Shown: positions 16,866 to 25,792 of the stretch, piece after piece
How positions within the stretch are numbered: the first letter of the stretch is position 1
Layout: each line of letters opens with the position of its first letter
Source: Rhodopseudomonas sp.
GTDB lineage: Bacteria > Pseudomonadota > Alphaproteobacteria > Rhizobiales > Xanthobacteraceae
Length of the DNA: 64,000 nt
Direction of reading: 5' to 3'
Assembly (NCBI GenBank): GCA_016124795.1
Contig: WGNB01000001.1
Location: 62,001-126,000 of the forward strand
Made by a program: the position numbers and the translations under genes
Notes under the pieces: generated by a model
What the model was told of the DNA's origin: nothing
What the model saw: only the letters and a program-made list of their open reading frames with translations
The model's database searches: none

Positions 16866-18575
16866 ATGACGCATATTGTTGTCGATCCCGTAACCCGGAT
16901 CGAGGGTCATCTTCGTGTCGAGGCCGAAGTCGATGGTGGCGTCGTCAAGGAAGCATGGTCATCGTCGACGATGTTCCGTGGCATCGAGTTGATTCTCAAG
17001 GGCCGCGATCCGCGCGATGCCTGGGTCTTTGCCCAGCGCATCTGCGGGGTCTGCACGACGGTGCATGCGATCACCTCGATCCGAGCAGTCGAGAACGCGA
17101 TCGGCGCGGTACCGCCGCCCAATGCGCGATTGCTCCGCAATATCATCATGGCGGCGCAGACCGTCCATGACCATGTCGTGCATTTCTATCATTTGCATGC
17201 GCTCGACTGGGTCGATGTCGTCAGCGCGCTCGACGCCGATCCGGCCAAGACTTCGACGCTGGCGCAATCGATTTCGGACTGGCCGCTGTCCAGTACGTCC
17301 TATTTCGCCGGCGTGCGCGACCGGATCAAGGCCTTCATCGAGCGTGGTCAGCTTGGCATCTTCGCCAACGCTTATTGGGGTCATCCGGCCTATCGGCTGC
17401 CACCCGAGGCCAATTTGATGGCGGTGGCGCATTATCTCGAGGCGCTCGATTTCCAGCGACGCTTCATCAAGATCCATGCGCTGCTCGGCGGCAAGAATCC
17501 GCATCCGCAGAGCTTCCTGGTTGGCGGCATGGCGACACCGGTCGATCCGGATTCGCAAGCCGCGCTCAATATGGATACCATCGCCGCGCTGCATAAGGTC
17601 GTGGCCGACGGCCTCGATTTCGTCAGCCGTGTTTATATTCCCGATGTGCTGGCGATCGCCTCTTATTACAAGGACTGGACCACCATCGGAGCCGGAATTG
17701 GCAGCTACATGGCCTATGGCGACTATCCGGAATCTGATGGCGCGCATCCCGAGCTGTTTATCCCGACCGGGATTATTCATAACCGTGACTTGAGTAAGCG
17801 CGACACGGTCGATCACGGTAAGATCACCGAGCAGATCGCTCATTCCTGGTACGATTATTCGGTCGGTGACGACAAGGGTCTTAGCCCGTTCAAGGGAGAG
17901 ACCGCGCCGCATTACACCGGGCCGAAGCCGCCGTTTGAGCGGCTCGATGTCGCAAAGAAGTATAGCTGGCTCAAGTCTCCGCGCTATGACGATAAGCCGA
18001 TGGAAGTTGGACCGTTGGCGCGCACGCTCGTCGCTTACAATGCCGGTCATCCCAGCCGGACAAAGATTCTGGTCGATAAAGTTCTTGCCAGCCTCGGGGC
18101 AGGGCCGGAGGCGCTGTTCTCAACGCTTGGCCGGATCGCCGCGCGTGCCGTTGAAACGCAGGTGCTGGTTGAGAACATGGGCCGCTGGGTCGACGGCCTG
18201 GCCGACAATATGGCGCGTCGCGATTATCGTATCCAGGACAATTCGAAGTGGGATCCCAGTTCCTGGCCGAGCGATTGCTTTGGCGCTGGCTTCCACGAGG
18301 CGCCGCGCGGCGCGCTCGGGCACTGGGTGCACATCAGCAAGGGGTCGATTGTGAACTATCAATGCGTGGTGCCGAGCACATGGAATGCCGGACCGCGTGA
18401 CGCCGGCGGGCAGCCCGGCCCTTACGAAGCGTCGCTGGTTGGAACGCCGGTGGTCAAGCCCGAGCAGCCGCTGGAGATCCTGCGTACGCTGCATTCTTTC
18501 GACCCTTGCATGGCTTGTGGCGTTCATGTGGTCGATGCCACGAAACGTGAACTGGCGCGGGTTCGCGTCGCTTGA
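16866..18575 (+). CDS. hupL: [NiFe]-hydrogenase large subunit
   Basis: Catalytic subunit (569 residues) carrying the Ni-Fe site. Both Cys pairs that bind the metals are present: RICGVCTTVHA at about residues 57-67 and DPCMACGVH near the C-terminus. The 15 residues after that His (starting VVDATK) form the extension cleaved by the maturation protease after nickel insertion. The N-terminal RIEGHLR motif is also conserved. Starts 4 nt after hupS. It has no signal peptide and is exported with HupS by the Tat pathway. Overall group 1 membrane-bound uptake type; subgroup not determinable by eye. Confidence 0.96.
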   Translation: MTHIVVDPVTRIEGHLRVEAEVDGGVVKEAWSSSTMFRGIELILKGRDPRDAWVFAQRICGVCTTVHAITSIRAVENAIGAVPPPNARLLRNIIMAAQTVHDHVVHFYHLHALDWVDVVSALDADPAKTSTLAQSISDWPLSSTSYFAGVRDRIKAFIERGQLGIFANAYWGHPAYRLPPEANLMAVAHYLEALDFQRRFIKIHALLGGKNPHPQSFLVGGMATPVDPDSQAALNMDTIAALHKVVADGLDFVSRVYIPDVLAIASYYKDWTTIGAGIGSYMAYGDYPESDGAHPELFIPTGIIHNRDLSKRDTVDHGKITEQIAHSWYDYSVGDDKGLSPFKGETAPHYTGPKPPFERLDVAKKYSWLKSPRYDDKPMEVGPLARTLVAYNAGHPSRTKILVDKVLASLGAGPEALFSTLGRIAARAVETQVLVENMGRWVDGLADNMARRDYRIQDNSKWDPSSWPSDCFGAGFHEAPRGALGHWVHISKGSIVNYQCVVPSTWNAGPRDAGGQPGPYEASLVGTPVVKPEQPLEILRTLHSFDPCMACGVHVVDATKRELARVRVA

Positions 18576-18585
18576 GAGGTGCGCG

Positions 18586-19284
18586 ATGAGCACTCTGAGT
18601 CACTCCGGCGACCGCGACGGCGGCTTGGAGCGGATTTACGTTTGGGAGTTGCCGGTCCGGTTGAGCCATTGGCTGATCGCCGTGTCGATCGTCGTTCTGT
18701 CGGTGACCGGCTATTACATCGGACATCCTTTCATCAACGTTCCGGGAGCGGCGCGTGATCATTTCGTCATGGGGACCGTGCGCGCGGTTCATCTCTACGC
18801 CGCGTGGATTTTCACCGCCGCCTTGATCGTGCGGATCTACTGGTGGTTTGCCGGCAACGCCTATGCGCGATGGACCGATTTCATTCCGGTGTCGGCGCGC
18901 CGCTTCCGCAGCTTGTGGAATTCGATGCTGTTCTACTCCTTCATCCGCCGCGACCCCGACGATTATCCGGGGCATAATGCGCTGGCGGCCGGCAGCTACG
19001 CGATGATTTTCGCGGTTTACGTTCTGCTGATCGTCACAGGGCTGGTACTGCATGCCTCGGAGGTGCCCCCCGGATCGCCGTTCCACGTCTTCGGAGCGCT
19101 GGCGCCATGGTTTTTCGGGCTGCCGATGGCGCGCTTGATTCACCATGTGGCGATGTGGGTCGTGCTGATCTTTGTCGTTGTTCACCTGCATTTTGTGTTG
19201 CTGGCGTCGTTGATCGAGCGGGTCGGCACGTTCGAATCGATCTTCTCCGGTTACAAATTCTTTCCTAGGAAGAAGCCCCGGTGA
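18586..19284 (+). CDS. hupC: Hydrogenase cytochrome b subunit
   Basis: Di-heme membrane anchor (232 residues, four to five helices) passing electrons from HupS to the quinone pool. Conserved haem-ligand His residues are visible in PVRLSHWLIA, RAVHLYAAW and VVHLHFVLL, and the family phrase DPDDYPGHNALA lies between helices. ATG 18586 is preceded by GAGAGG; the longer frame lies within hupL. Its stop codon overlaps the protease start as GTGA. Confidence 0.95.
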   Translation: MSTLSHSGDRDGGLERIYVWELPVRLSHWLIAVSIVVLSVTGYYIGHPFINVPGAARDHFVMGTVRAVHLYAAWIFTAALIVRIYWWFAGNAYARWTDFIPVSARRFRSLWNSMLFYSFIRRDPDDYPGHNALAAGSYAMIFAVYVLLIVTGLVLHASEVPPGSPFHVFGALAPWFFGLPMARLIHHVAMWVVLIFVVVHLHFVLLASLIERVGTFESIFSGYKFFPRKKPR

Positions 19285-19853
19285 CAAACACAGTGACGGA
19301 CCGGGCGTCGGATAAGGAAATCGAGGTTCTGGTGCTCGGGCTCGGCAATGTTTTGCTGGGCGACGACGGTCTCGGCGCGGCGGCGGTGGCGCGGCTTGAG
19401 CGCCGTTACCACATTCCGGAGGGTGTGCATCTGGAAGACGGCGGCACGCTCGGCATGGCGCTTCTCGGCATGATCGCGGACACGCGGCATGTGATCCTGG
19501 TCGACGCCGTCCGTACCGAAAGTCCGCCCGGGACGCTGGTTCGGATCGATGGCGAGGATGTCATGGATGCGGTGCGCGACAGGCTGTCGCCGCATCAGGT
19601 CGGCGTTGCCGATTTGCTGGATTCCGCCCATTTGATTGATTCATATCCGGCCAGTGTCACATTGCTGGGCTTGGTGCCGGAGACGATCGAGTTAAGTGTG
19701 CAACGAACCGGGGCGGTCGAAACCGGACTCGATGCGCTTGTCGAGGCGGTCGTGCGAGAGGTGGAGAGCCTTGGTTATACGATGCGTCGTGAAGGCGAGG
19801 ATCGCGACCCGCCTCATGCTGTGCGCGATCTCGTGCATCATTTCGGGATGTGA
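19281..19853 (+). CDS. hupD: Hydrogenase maturation endopeptidase
   Basis: Protease (190 residues) that removes the C-terminal tail of HupL once nickel is in place. The N-terminal GLGNVLLGDDGLG motif, the Asp in LVDAV and the His in LSPHQVG correspond to the three nickel-sensing ligands. The first ligand is Asp rather than the Glu seen in HybD-type proteases, a substitution also found in other family members. GTG start, overlapping hupC by 4 nt. The last 25 residues form a hydrophilic tail beyond the usual end. Confidence 0.93.
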   Translation: MTNTVTDRASDKEIEVLVLGLGNVLLGDDGLGAAAVARLERRYHIPEGVHLEDGGTLGMALLGMIADTRHVILVDAVRTESPPGTLVRIDGEDVMDAVRDRLSPHQVGVADLLDSAHLIDSYPASVTLLGLVPETIELSVQRTGAVETGLDALVEAVVREVESLGYTMRREGEDRDPPHAVRDLVHHFGM

Positions 19854-20181
19854 CCCGGGCGTCCCGGATGTGCCGCCCGGGCTGTTGGCGTCGCGCGAGG
19901 CCCAGACCGCCGGCGCGACAATTTTTGCCGCCAATTGTGCGATTTGTCACGGCAACAGAGCCGATGGCCATGGTCAACGTCGTGCGGCAATGATGCCACC
20001 GCCGGCCAATCTGACATTGCCGCCATGGTCGGAGCCGGCGCATGCGGGCCGGATGTTCCAGACGATCCGTCATGGTGTCGCCGGGACGGCAATGCCGTCA
20101 TGGCCTATGTTGAGCGATCGGGAGATCTGGAACGTGGTGGCCTTTGTCTACGGGTTGGACGACCGACGCGTACGGCGTTGA
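19789..20181 (+). CDS. c-type cytochrome, predicted lipoprotein
   Basis: Mono-haem cytochrome c of about 130 residues. The haem motif CAICH is in the centre, and a Met ligand candidate lies in GTAMPSW. Upstream of the mature part there is a short basic and hydrophobic stretch ending in IISGC, a lipobox, so the protein is probably anchored to a membrane by lipid. The start is uncertain: GTG 19789 gives a credible lipoprotein signal (KARIATRL then hydrophobic core); ATG 19816 is also possible. Either way it overlaps the end of the protease gene in another frame. Position as last hup gene suggests it is an alternative electron acceptor for the hydrogenase (inference). Confidence 0.8.
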   Translation: MKARIATRLMLCAISCIISGCDPGVPDVPPGLLASREAQTAGATIFAANCAICHGNRADGHGQRRAAMMPPPANLTLPPWSEPAHAGRMFQTIRHGVAGTAMPSWPMLSDREIWNVVAFVYGLDDRRVRR

Positions 20182-20232
20182 CGGCCTGGAACCCAATTTG
20201 AAATATCCTGCTGGCCCTGAGCGGCTCCCCCG

Positions 20233-20251
20233 GCGACGGCTTGCCGGTCGC
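20233..20251 (+). terminator. Hairpin after the hup operon
   Basis: GCGACGGC and GCC-G-GTCGC can form an 8-bp stem with one bulge and a 2-nt loop, 52 nt after the cytochrome stop. No T-run. The remainder of the 199-nt gap up to the decarboxylase shows nothing else clear. Confidence 0.3.
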
Positions 20252-20380
20252 TGTCATCCTGCTTTCACAATGAATCCCGCTTGTAGATCGCCGATGACCT
20301 TTCCACCGCGATCGGACCGAAGCGCGGCGTTGCCGCTTCGCCGGGTCCGTTCGTTCAACCGGGGCAATCAGGATCGACCG

Positions 20381-22735
20381 ATGGAATTTTTCAAGCATTT
20401 TACCGTCTTGGTATGCGCGCCGGCTTTTAACGCGGAAGACCTCGAAGGCCTGCGGTTGGGCCAGATTACCGTCGAGATTGAAAAGCTGGGCTATCAGGTG
20501 GTGCGAGCACGGCGGGTCGAGGACGCGGAAATCGCGGTCCAGACCGATGCTGCGATCGGCTGCGTCGTTGTTGATTGGGGCAAGAAGGGTTTTGAAGGCC
20601 GGCCGACCGAATTGATAGATCTGATGCGGCGGCGCGGTCTGGACATGCCGATCGTTCTGTTGGTGAGGCGTAAGCGGCTCGAAGACATTCCGATCGAGGT
20701 GCTCGACTTCATCGACGGCTATATCTTCCTGGCCGAAGAGACGCCGGAATTTATCGCCCGAAATCTTGTGAGCCGGCTCAAGCAATATGCCGAAACCCTG
20801 AAGACGCCGTTCTTCGGCGCCTTGCTCGATTATGCCGAGCGGGGCAATCAGTTATGGACCTGCCCGGGCCATAACGGAGGGGTATTCTATAGTCGCAGCC
20901 CGGTCGGCCGCATTTTCTTCGAGCGCATGGGCGAGGAAGTCTTCCGTGACGACCTCGACAATTCGGTGCTGGAAATGGGCGATCTTCTCACCCATGAAGG
21001 GCCCGCGTTGAAGGCCGAGAAAGCGGCGGCTGAAATTTTTGGCGCGGAGAAGACCTATTTCGTGCTCAACGGAACGTCGTCTTCGAACAAGATCGTGCTG
21101 TCCGCTCTCGTCGCCGAGGGCGATCTGGTGCTGTTCGACCGCAACAATCACAAGGCCGCGCATCACGGCGCGCTTTTTACCGGCGGCGGTGTGCCGATTT
21201 TTCTTGAGACCGACCGCAACGCCCACGGTCTGATCGGTCCGATTTTTCATGAGGCCTTCGACGAGGATCGCATTCGCGATAAAATCCGCAATCATCCCCA
21301 GGTCTGCGATCCGGACGCGTGGCGCCGAGAGCGCCCGTTCCGCGTCGCGGTCATTGAGCAATGTACTTATGACGGCACGATCTACAACGCCGATATGATC
21401 GTCGAGAAGATCGGCCACTTGTGCGATTATATTTTATTCGACGAAGCCTGGGCCGGCTTCATGAAGTTTCATTCACTTTACGCCGGCCGTTTCGCCATGG
21501 GTCTGAAAAATCTCGGCCCCGAGCACCCCGGCATCATCGCGACCCAGTCGACCCACAAGCAGCTGGCGAGCTTCTCGCAGGCGTCGCAGATCCACGTCAA
21601 GGACCGCCACATTAAGGGACAACGTCGTCGTATCGAGCATCGCCGCTTCAATGAGTTTTTCATGCTGCATGCGTCGACTTCGCCGTTTTATCCGTTATTT
21701 GCGTCGCTCGACGTCTGCGCGCAGATGATGAAGGGCCGGTCCGGCGTGGTGTTGTGGGACGATACGGTTCGGCTTGGTATCGAATTACGCAAGAAGATCC
21801 GGGCGATCCGCCGTGAATTCGAAGATAAGGAGCAGGACCTGGCGCGGCGCTGGTTTTTCGATGTCTTTGTTCCGGATCGTGTGATGTCCGGAAACGGTAC
21901 CGGCGCCGTGGCCGGTGAGGTTGCCTGGGAGCAGGTGCCGACCGACGAGCTTGCCACTCACGCGCGGTATTGGGAGTTGGCGCCAGGCGCACGCTGGCAT
22001 GGATTCAGTCATGTTGCGCCCGGTTATGTCATGACCGATCCTAACAAGTTGACGATCTTGACGCCGGGCTTCGATCGCGCCACCGGCGCTTACGCGGAAA
22101 CCGGCATTCCAGCACCGGTGGTGGCGCAATATCTGCGCGAAAATCGTGTTGTCGCCGAGAAGAACGATCTCAATTCGTTGTTGTTTCTGCTGACGCCGGG
22201 CGTAGAGGCCAGCAAGGCCGGCACGTTGCTGAGCAGTCTGGTTGCTTTCAAAAAATTGTATGACGATAATGCCCGGCTCGACGACGTCATTGGCGAATTC
22301 GTAAGACGGCGCCCGGCGCGTTACGCAGGGGTGCGGTTGCGCGAGTTCTGTGGGGAAATGCACGGCTTTTTCCGCGCTTGCGCGACCAGTACGTTGCAAC
22401 GTGCGCAATTCGCGCCCGATCATATGCCGACACTAGCGATACCGACGCATGAGGCGGTGCGTCAGATGGTTCGGAACAATGTAGATTATCTCCCGATCGA
22501 TGAGATTTTCGGACGAATTGCCACCACCATGTTCGTCGTCTATCCGCCCGGGATTGCGACCATTGTGCCCGGCGAACGTCTGGACGAACGAGCCCGGCCG
22601 ATGCTGGATTATCTGGCGATGTTCGAACGCGCCGCCAATTTATTCCCGGGGTTCGAGACGGAGATTCAGGGGATCTATCGCGAAATTGCGCCCGACGGCC
22701 GAGTGCGCTTCTATACTTATGTGGTGCGAGAGTGA
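20381..22735 (+). CDS. Orn/Lys/Arg decarboxylase (fold type I, PLP)
   Basis: A 784-residue basic amino acid decarboxylase of the AdiA/LdcI/SpeC family. Domains: N-terminal response-regulator-like wing (about 1-130), PLP core (about 140-600) and C-terminal domain. The PLP Lys is Lys393 in STHKQLASFSQAS, and other active-site stretches such as TCPGHNGG, LNGTSSSNK and FDEAWAGF are intact. ATG 20381 has AGGA 7 nt upstream; the open frame upstream contains no family sequence. Which amino acid is used (Arg, Lys or Orn) cannot be read with certainty. Role: polyamine synthesis or acid resistance. It stands alone with no adjacent antiporter. Confidence 0.93.
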   Translation: MEFFKHFTVLVCAPAFNAEDLEGLRLGQITVEIEKLGYQVVRARRVEDAEIAVQTDAAIGCVVVDWGKKGFEGRPTELIDLMRRRGLDMPIVLLVRRKRLEDIPIEVLDFIDGYIFLAEETPEFIARNLVSRLKQYAETLKTPFFGALLDYAERGNQLWTCPGHNGGVFYSRSPVGRIFFERMGEEVFRDDLDNSVLEMGDLLTHEGPALKAEKAAAEIFGAEKTYFVLNGTSSSNKIVLSALVAEGDLVLFDRNNHKAAHHGALFTGGGVPIFLETDRNAHGLIGPIFHEAFDEDRIRDKIRNHPQVCDPDAWRRERPFRVAVIEQCTYDGTIYNADMIVEKIGHLCDYILFDEAWAGFMKFHSLYAGRFAMGLKNLGPEHPGIIATQSTHKQLASFSQASQIHVKDRHIKGQRRRIEHRRFNEFFMLHASTSPFYPLFASLDVCAQMMKGRSGVVLWDDTVRLGIELRKKIRAIRREFEDKEQDLARRWFFDVFVPDRVMSGNGTGAVAGEVAWEQVPTDELATHARYWELAPGARWHGFSHVAPGYVMTDPNKLTILTPGFDRATGAYAETGIPAPVVAQYLRENRVVAEKNDLNSLLFLLTPGVEASKAGTLLSSLVAFKKLYDDNARLDDVIGEFVRRRPARYAGVRLREFCGEMHGFFRACATSTLQRAQFAPDHMPTLAIPTHEAVRQMVRNNVDYLPIDEIFGRIATTMFVVYPPGIATIVPGERLDERARPMLDYLAMFERAANLFPGFETEIQGIYREIAPDGRVRFYTYVVRE

Positions 22736-22860
22736 GCGAATCTGCAACGCCCGTCGCGGCGGAACTTCGGTGCGACCGTTCACCGACCAGTGCCGAGACT
22801 GTGACTGGCGTTGCCCCGCTTGAATGATGTTAGTGTGGGAACCGTCGATCGGTTCGATTC

Positions 22861-24900
22861 ATGGCAGGCGTCTTCATGGCTTCTCTTGTGCATATTCTGC
22901 CGTGCCTTGTTGCCGCGCTTGCCCTTTACGCTTTCCTCGGTCTGCCGCTGGCGACCCGGATAGCGCCCCGGCCTCTGGCGATAATGATGGCGCCCGGCCT
23001 CGGCTGGGCGGCACACAGCGTTCTGGCATTGCCGCTGATGTTCGCCCTTGGTATGTCGCGCTTGGCCGTGGTCCTTGTCTTCGTCGTGCCGTTGTGCGTC
23101 GCAATGGCTGCCTCGTGGCGCGATTGGCGAGATGTCGGACCGCAGACGTCGCCGGCGTTTGGAACGCGCTTGGTTTATGGTCTGGCCTTGGCCGGCGCCG
23201 CGATCCTCGCCACGGTGCTGATGGCAGCCGTGTTGCCGAAATATTCGTCCTCGGGTGTCACGCTGGCGGGTCCGATCTTCGATCATTCCAAGATCGCGAT
23301 GATCGACGACATGGCGCGGCTGGGCGTGCCGCCGGGCAATCCTTTCTTTGGGGCCGAAGGCAGCCCGCCACGGCTGTCTTACTATTACTTGTGGCATTTC
23401 AGCGCCGCCGAATTGTCGGTTCTGTTCAACATCAGCGGCTGGGAGGCCGACGCGGTTCTGGCCTGGGTCACCGATTTTGCCTCGCTGACCTTGATGATCG
23501 GTCTTGCAGTCTGGTTGAGCGGGCGCGTATCCGCCGCGTTATGGGCGGTCGCGCTGGCTGCCACCGGATCGGTGCGCCCGTTGCTTTATGCGATTTTCGG
23601 CGTCGACCGTGCCGAGGCGATCGTCGGATATCAGTCCGGTTTTGGTGGCTGGCTGTTTCAGACCACCTGGGCGCCGCAGCATACGGCCTCAGCGATGTGC
23701 GCGGTGATCGCAGCTTATCTTTTAGTGCAGGCGGCTGAACGAACACGGGTTCTCACGGTCTTGCTGTTTGCCTTGGTGATGGCGGCCGGGTTCGAAAGTT
23801 CGACATGGGTTGGCGGCATTGTTTTCCCGCTGGCCGCTGGCCCGGTTGCGCTTCTATGGCTGGCGCGCGCTGCTCCGCCGCGCCGCTTGGCGATTGTCGC
23901 TAGCCTGGGCGCTGCAGCAATCATTGCATTGTTGCTAATTGCGCCGTTTCTCTACGATCAGGTGCGGATGTCGATGTTGCGCGGTGATGGCTCGCCGGTG
24001 GCGATCCAGCCTTTTGTCGTTCTCGGCGACGATGTAATGGATTGGATCGGCGATCGGTTTGGCTCGGGCATTGCCTTCATCGCCAACGCGGCCGCTTACT
24101 GGTTCATTCTGCTTCCTGTCGAGTTTCCGGCCTTTTTGCTGACCGGGCTGGCGGGTTTTTATGGCCTTTCCCGTGAACGGGGGGGAGCGCCCGACCGCAA
24201 GGTCGTGGTGATTGGGTTTGGGATATCGCTTGCCGCCAGCCTCGGGGCGGCGTGGCTGCTGTTAAGTACGCTCGGCGAGAACAACGATCTTGGCTGGCGC
24301 GCCGTGCTGCCCGGCGTTCTGCTGTTGATCGTCTTCGGAGCCGCCGGTTTGTCGCGATTGGACGCGGCACGCCGGCCTTATCTGCTGGGTATTGCGGTCG
24401 TTTTGCTCCTGCTTGGAATGCCGGATGGTGTCCGGTTTGGTTATGGCAACTTCGTCGTTAAACCGAATGCCGCGAGCAAGGGATTCGCTGCGACACCGGC
24501 GCTCTGGCGCGCGGTGCGTCGCCATACCGGGCCAGACGAGCGTATCGCCAATAACCCGGCCTTTATGGAAATCGCGACGCCTTGGCCGGTCAATATTTCC
24601 TGGGCGCTGCTGGCGAACCGCCGGTCATGCTATGCGGGGCTATCTTTGATCGGCCCGTTCTCGGCGCAGTCGCATGCGCATCAGGAGGTGATCGATGCAC
24701 AGTTTGCGCGGGTATTCGAGGGTAAGTCGCAGTTGGGCGATATCGTCGACCTGGCGATGCGCTATCATTGCGCGGTTGCGGTGGTCACGCCATCGGATGG
24801 CGCATGGACCAGCGATCCCTTTGCCACCAGCCCGCTTTATCGTCTTGTCGAGAATACGGCCGACTGGCGGATCTATCGTGTCGTGCCGGTCAAGCCCTGA
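22861..24900 (+). CDS. Large polytopic membrane protein, unknown function
   Basis: A 679-residue protein with about 13-15 hydrophobic helices through residue 560 and a soluble C-terminal region of about 120 residues. A periplasm-facing segment with a run of aromatic residues (RLSYYYLWHFSAAELS) follows the fourth or fifth helix, and there is an Asp pair nearby (DHSKIAMIDDMARLG). This layout recalls GT-C type lipid-linked glycosyltransferases, but I cannot see a decisive motif, so no function is assigned. ATG 22861 was kept; ATG 22876 is the alternative. The 125-nt gap before it holds nothing I recognise. Confidence 0.75.
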   Translation: MAGVFMASLVHILPCLVAALALYAFLGLPLATRIAPRPLAIMMAPGLGWAAHSVLALPLMFALGMSRLAVVLVFVVPLCVAMAASWRDWRDVGPQTSPAFGTRLVYGLALAGAAILATVLMAAVLPKYSSSGVTLAGPIFDHSKIAMIDDMARLGVPPGNPFFGAEGSPPRLSYYYLWHFSAAELSVLFNISGWEADAVLAWVTDFASLTLMIGLAVWLSGRVSAALWAVALAATGSVRPLLYAIFGVDRAEAIVGYQSGFGGWLFQTTWAPQHTASAMCAVIAAYLLVQAAERTRVLTVLLFALVMAAGFESSTWVGGIVFPLAAGPVALLWLARAAPPRRLAIVASLGAAAIIALLLIAPFLYDQVRMSMLRGDGSPVAIQPFVVLGDDVMDWIGDRFGSGIAFIANAAAYWFILLPVEFPAFLLTGLAGFYGLSRERGGAPDRKVVVIGFGISLAASLGAAWLLLSTLGENNDLGWRAVLPGVLLLIVFGAAGLSRLDAARRPYLLGIAVVLLLLGMPDGVRFGYGNFVVKPNAASKGFAATPALWRAVRRHTGPDERIANNPAFMEIATPWPVNISWALLANRRSCYAGLSLIGPFSAQSHAHQEVIDAQFARVFEGKSQLGDIVDLAMRYHCAVAVVTPSDGAWTSDPFATSPLYRLVENTADWRIYRVVPVKP

Positions 24901-24940
24901 CGGTGAATCTTTCTGCGAAGGCTTGAGGGCAGATTCGAGG

Positions 24941-24978
24941 TCCGGCACCGAGGGACTGCTTCCCTTACCTCGGACGGA
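24941..24978. terminator. Hairpin between convergent genes
   Basis: CCGAGG (24948-24953) pairs with CCTCGG (24968-24973), extended by TCCG and CGGA beyond a small bulge. It lies in the 88-nt gap between the ends of the membrane protein and molybdoenzyme genes and is a candidate shared terminator. Confidence 0.4.
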
Positions 24979-24988
24979 GTAGACGCCG

Positions 24989-25780
24989 TTAAATGCCCGC
25001 GAACCAGTTGAAGCCCTGCTTTGTCCAATAAGTCGGCAGGAAGGTGTTGGTGACCTCCATTGCCGTGATCCATTTGGCGTTCTTGAAGCCGAGCTTGGTC
25101 GCGGTGCGTAGCCGCAGCGGAAAGCCGAACGGATCGCGGATCGGCTCATGCGCGTATTTGGTGGCGAGGATGGTCTGCGGGTGTAACGCTGTCGCCATGT
25201 CGAGGGTTTCGGTATAGTCGTCGGCGCATTTGAACGACACATACTTGGCGCTGGTATCGGCGCCGATCCGTTTGAGGAACTGACCGAGGTTCACGCCTTC
25301 CCATTGACCGATGTAGTCCCAGCCTTCAACGCAGATGTGGCGGATGATGAGTTCCTGTTCCGGCAGCTTGTAGAGTTCTTCGGCGGTCCAGGGCTTCTTG
25401 TTTTCGATCAGGCCGGCAAGCTCCAGCTTCCACGTCGCGCCGTTTACCGGTTTGACATCCTCGATCTCATAATAGGCATTGAAGCGCGGTGGCTTGGCCA
25501 CCTGATCCTCGCGGTAGGTCGGCGCAAGATGATTGGGGCGAAATAGCATCTCCTGAACGCCATCGTTGAAAGACGATACCGCACGCAGGAAGGACTGGAT
25601 CGGGCCGCTGTCGCCGACCGAGCAGCCGGTCAACATAGTCAGCGCGCCGAGGCTGAGCGTGCCCCGCAAAATCTTGCGCCGGTTAATGTCGGCGATCAGC
25701 TTCTTGTTCTCTTCAAGAGCGCTGCGATCGACGCCATTGGTCGGGCGGAAAACGGAAGGCGAGGGCGAACGGACCGTCAT
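24989..25780 (-). CDS. Sulfite-oxidase-fold molybdopterin oxidoreductase (MsrP-like)
   Basis: A 263-residue Moco enzyme of the sulfite oxidase family. The molybdenum-binding Cys is in RHICVEGWDYIGQW, followed by the family GVNLGQFL and a conserved FPLRLR region. The N-terminus has a twin-Arg stretch (INRRKILRG) and a hydrophobic run ending in LTGC, so it may be Tat-exported and lipid-anchored. It lacks the extra C-terminal dimerisation domain of true sulfite oxidases. With the adjacent cytochrome b it resembles the MsrPQ methionine sulfoxide reductase arrangement, but the cytochrome belongs to a different family, so substrate is open. Confidence 0.88.
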   Translation of the reverse strand: MTVRSPSPSVFRPTNGVDRSALEENKKLIADINRRKILRGTLSLGALTMLTGCSVGDSGPIQSFLRAVSSFNDGVQEMLFRPNHLAPTYREDQVAKPPRFNAYYEIEDVKPVNGATWKLELAGLIENKKPWTAEELYKLPEQELIIRHICVEGWDYIGQWEGVNLGQFLKRIGADTSAKYVSFKCADDYTETLDMATALHPQTILATKYAHEPIRDPFGFPLRLRTATKLGFKNAKWITAMEVTNTFLPTYWTKQGFNWFAGI

Positions 25781-25792
25781 GGCGTCAATCCA

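Noticed and set aside
19363-19370. Asp instead of Glu at the nickel-sensing position of the maturation protease
   Set aside because: The GDDG variant is common in other hydrogenase proteases, so it is not evidence of a defect.
22795-22835. TGGCG...CCCCGC as a sigma-54-like site
   Set aside because: The GG-GC spacing is 9 nt rather than 10 and the -12 block does not match.
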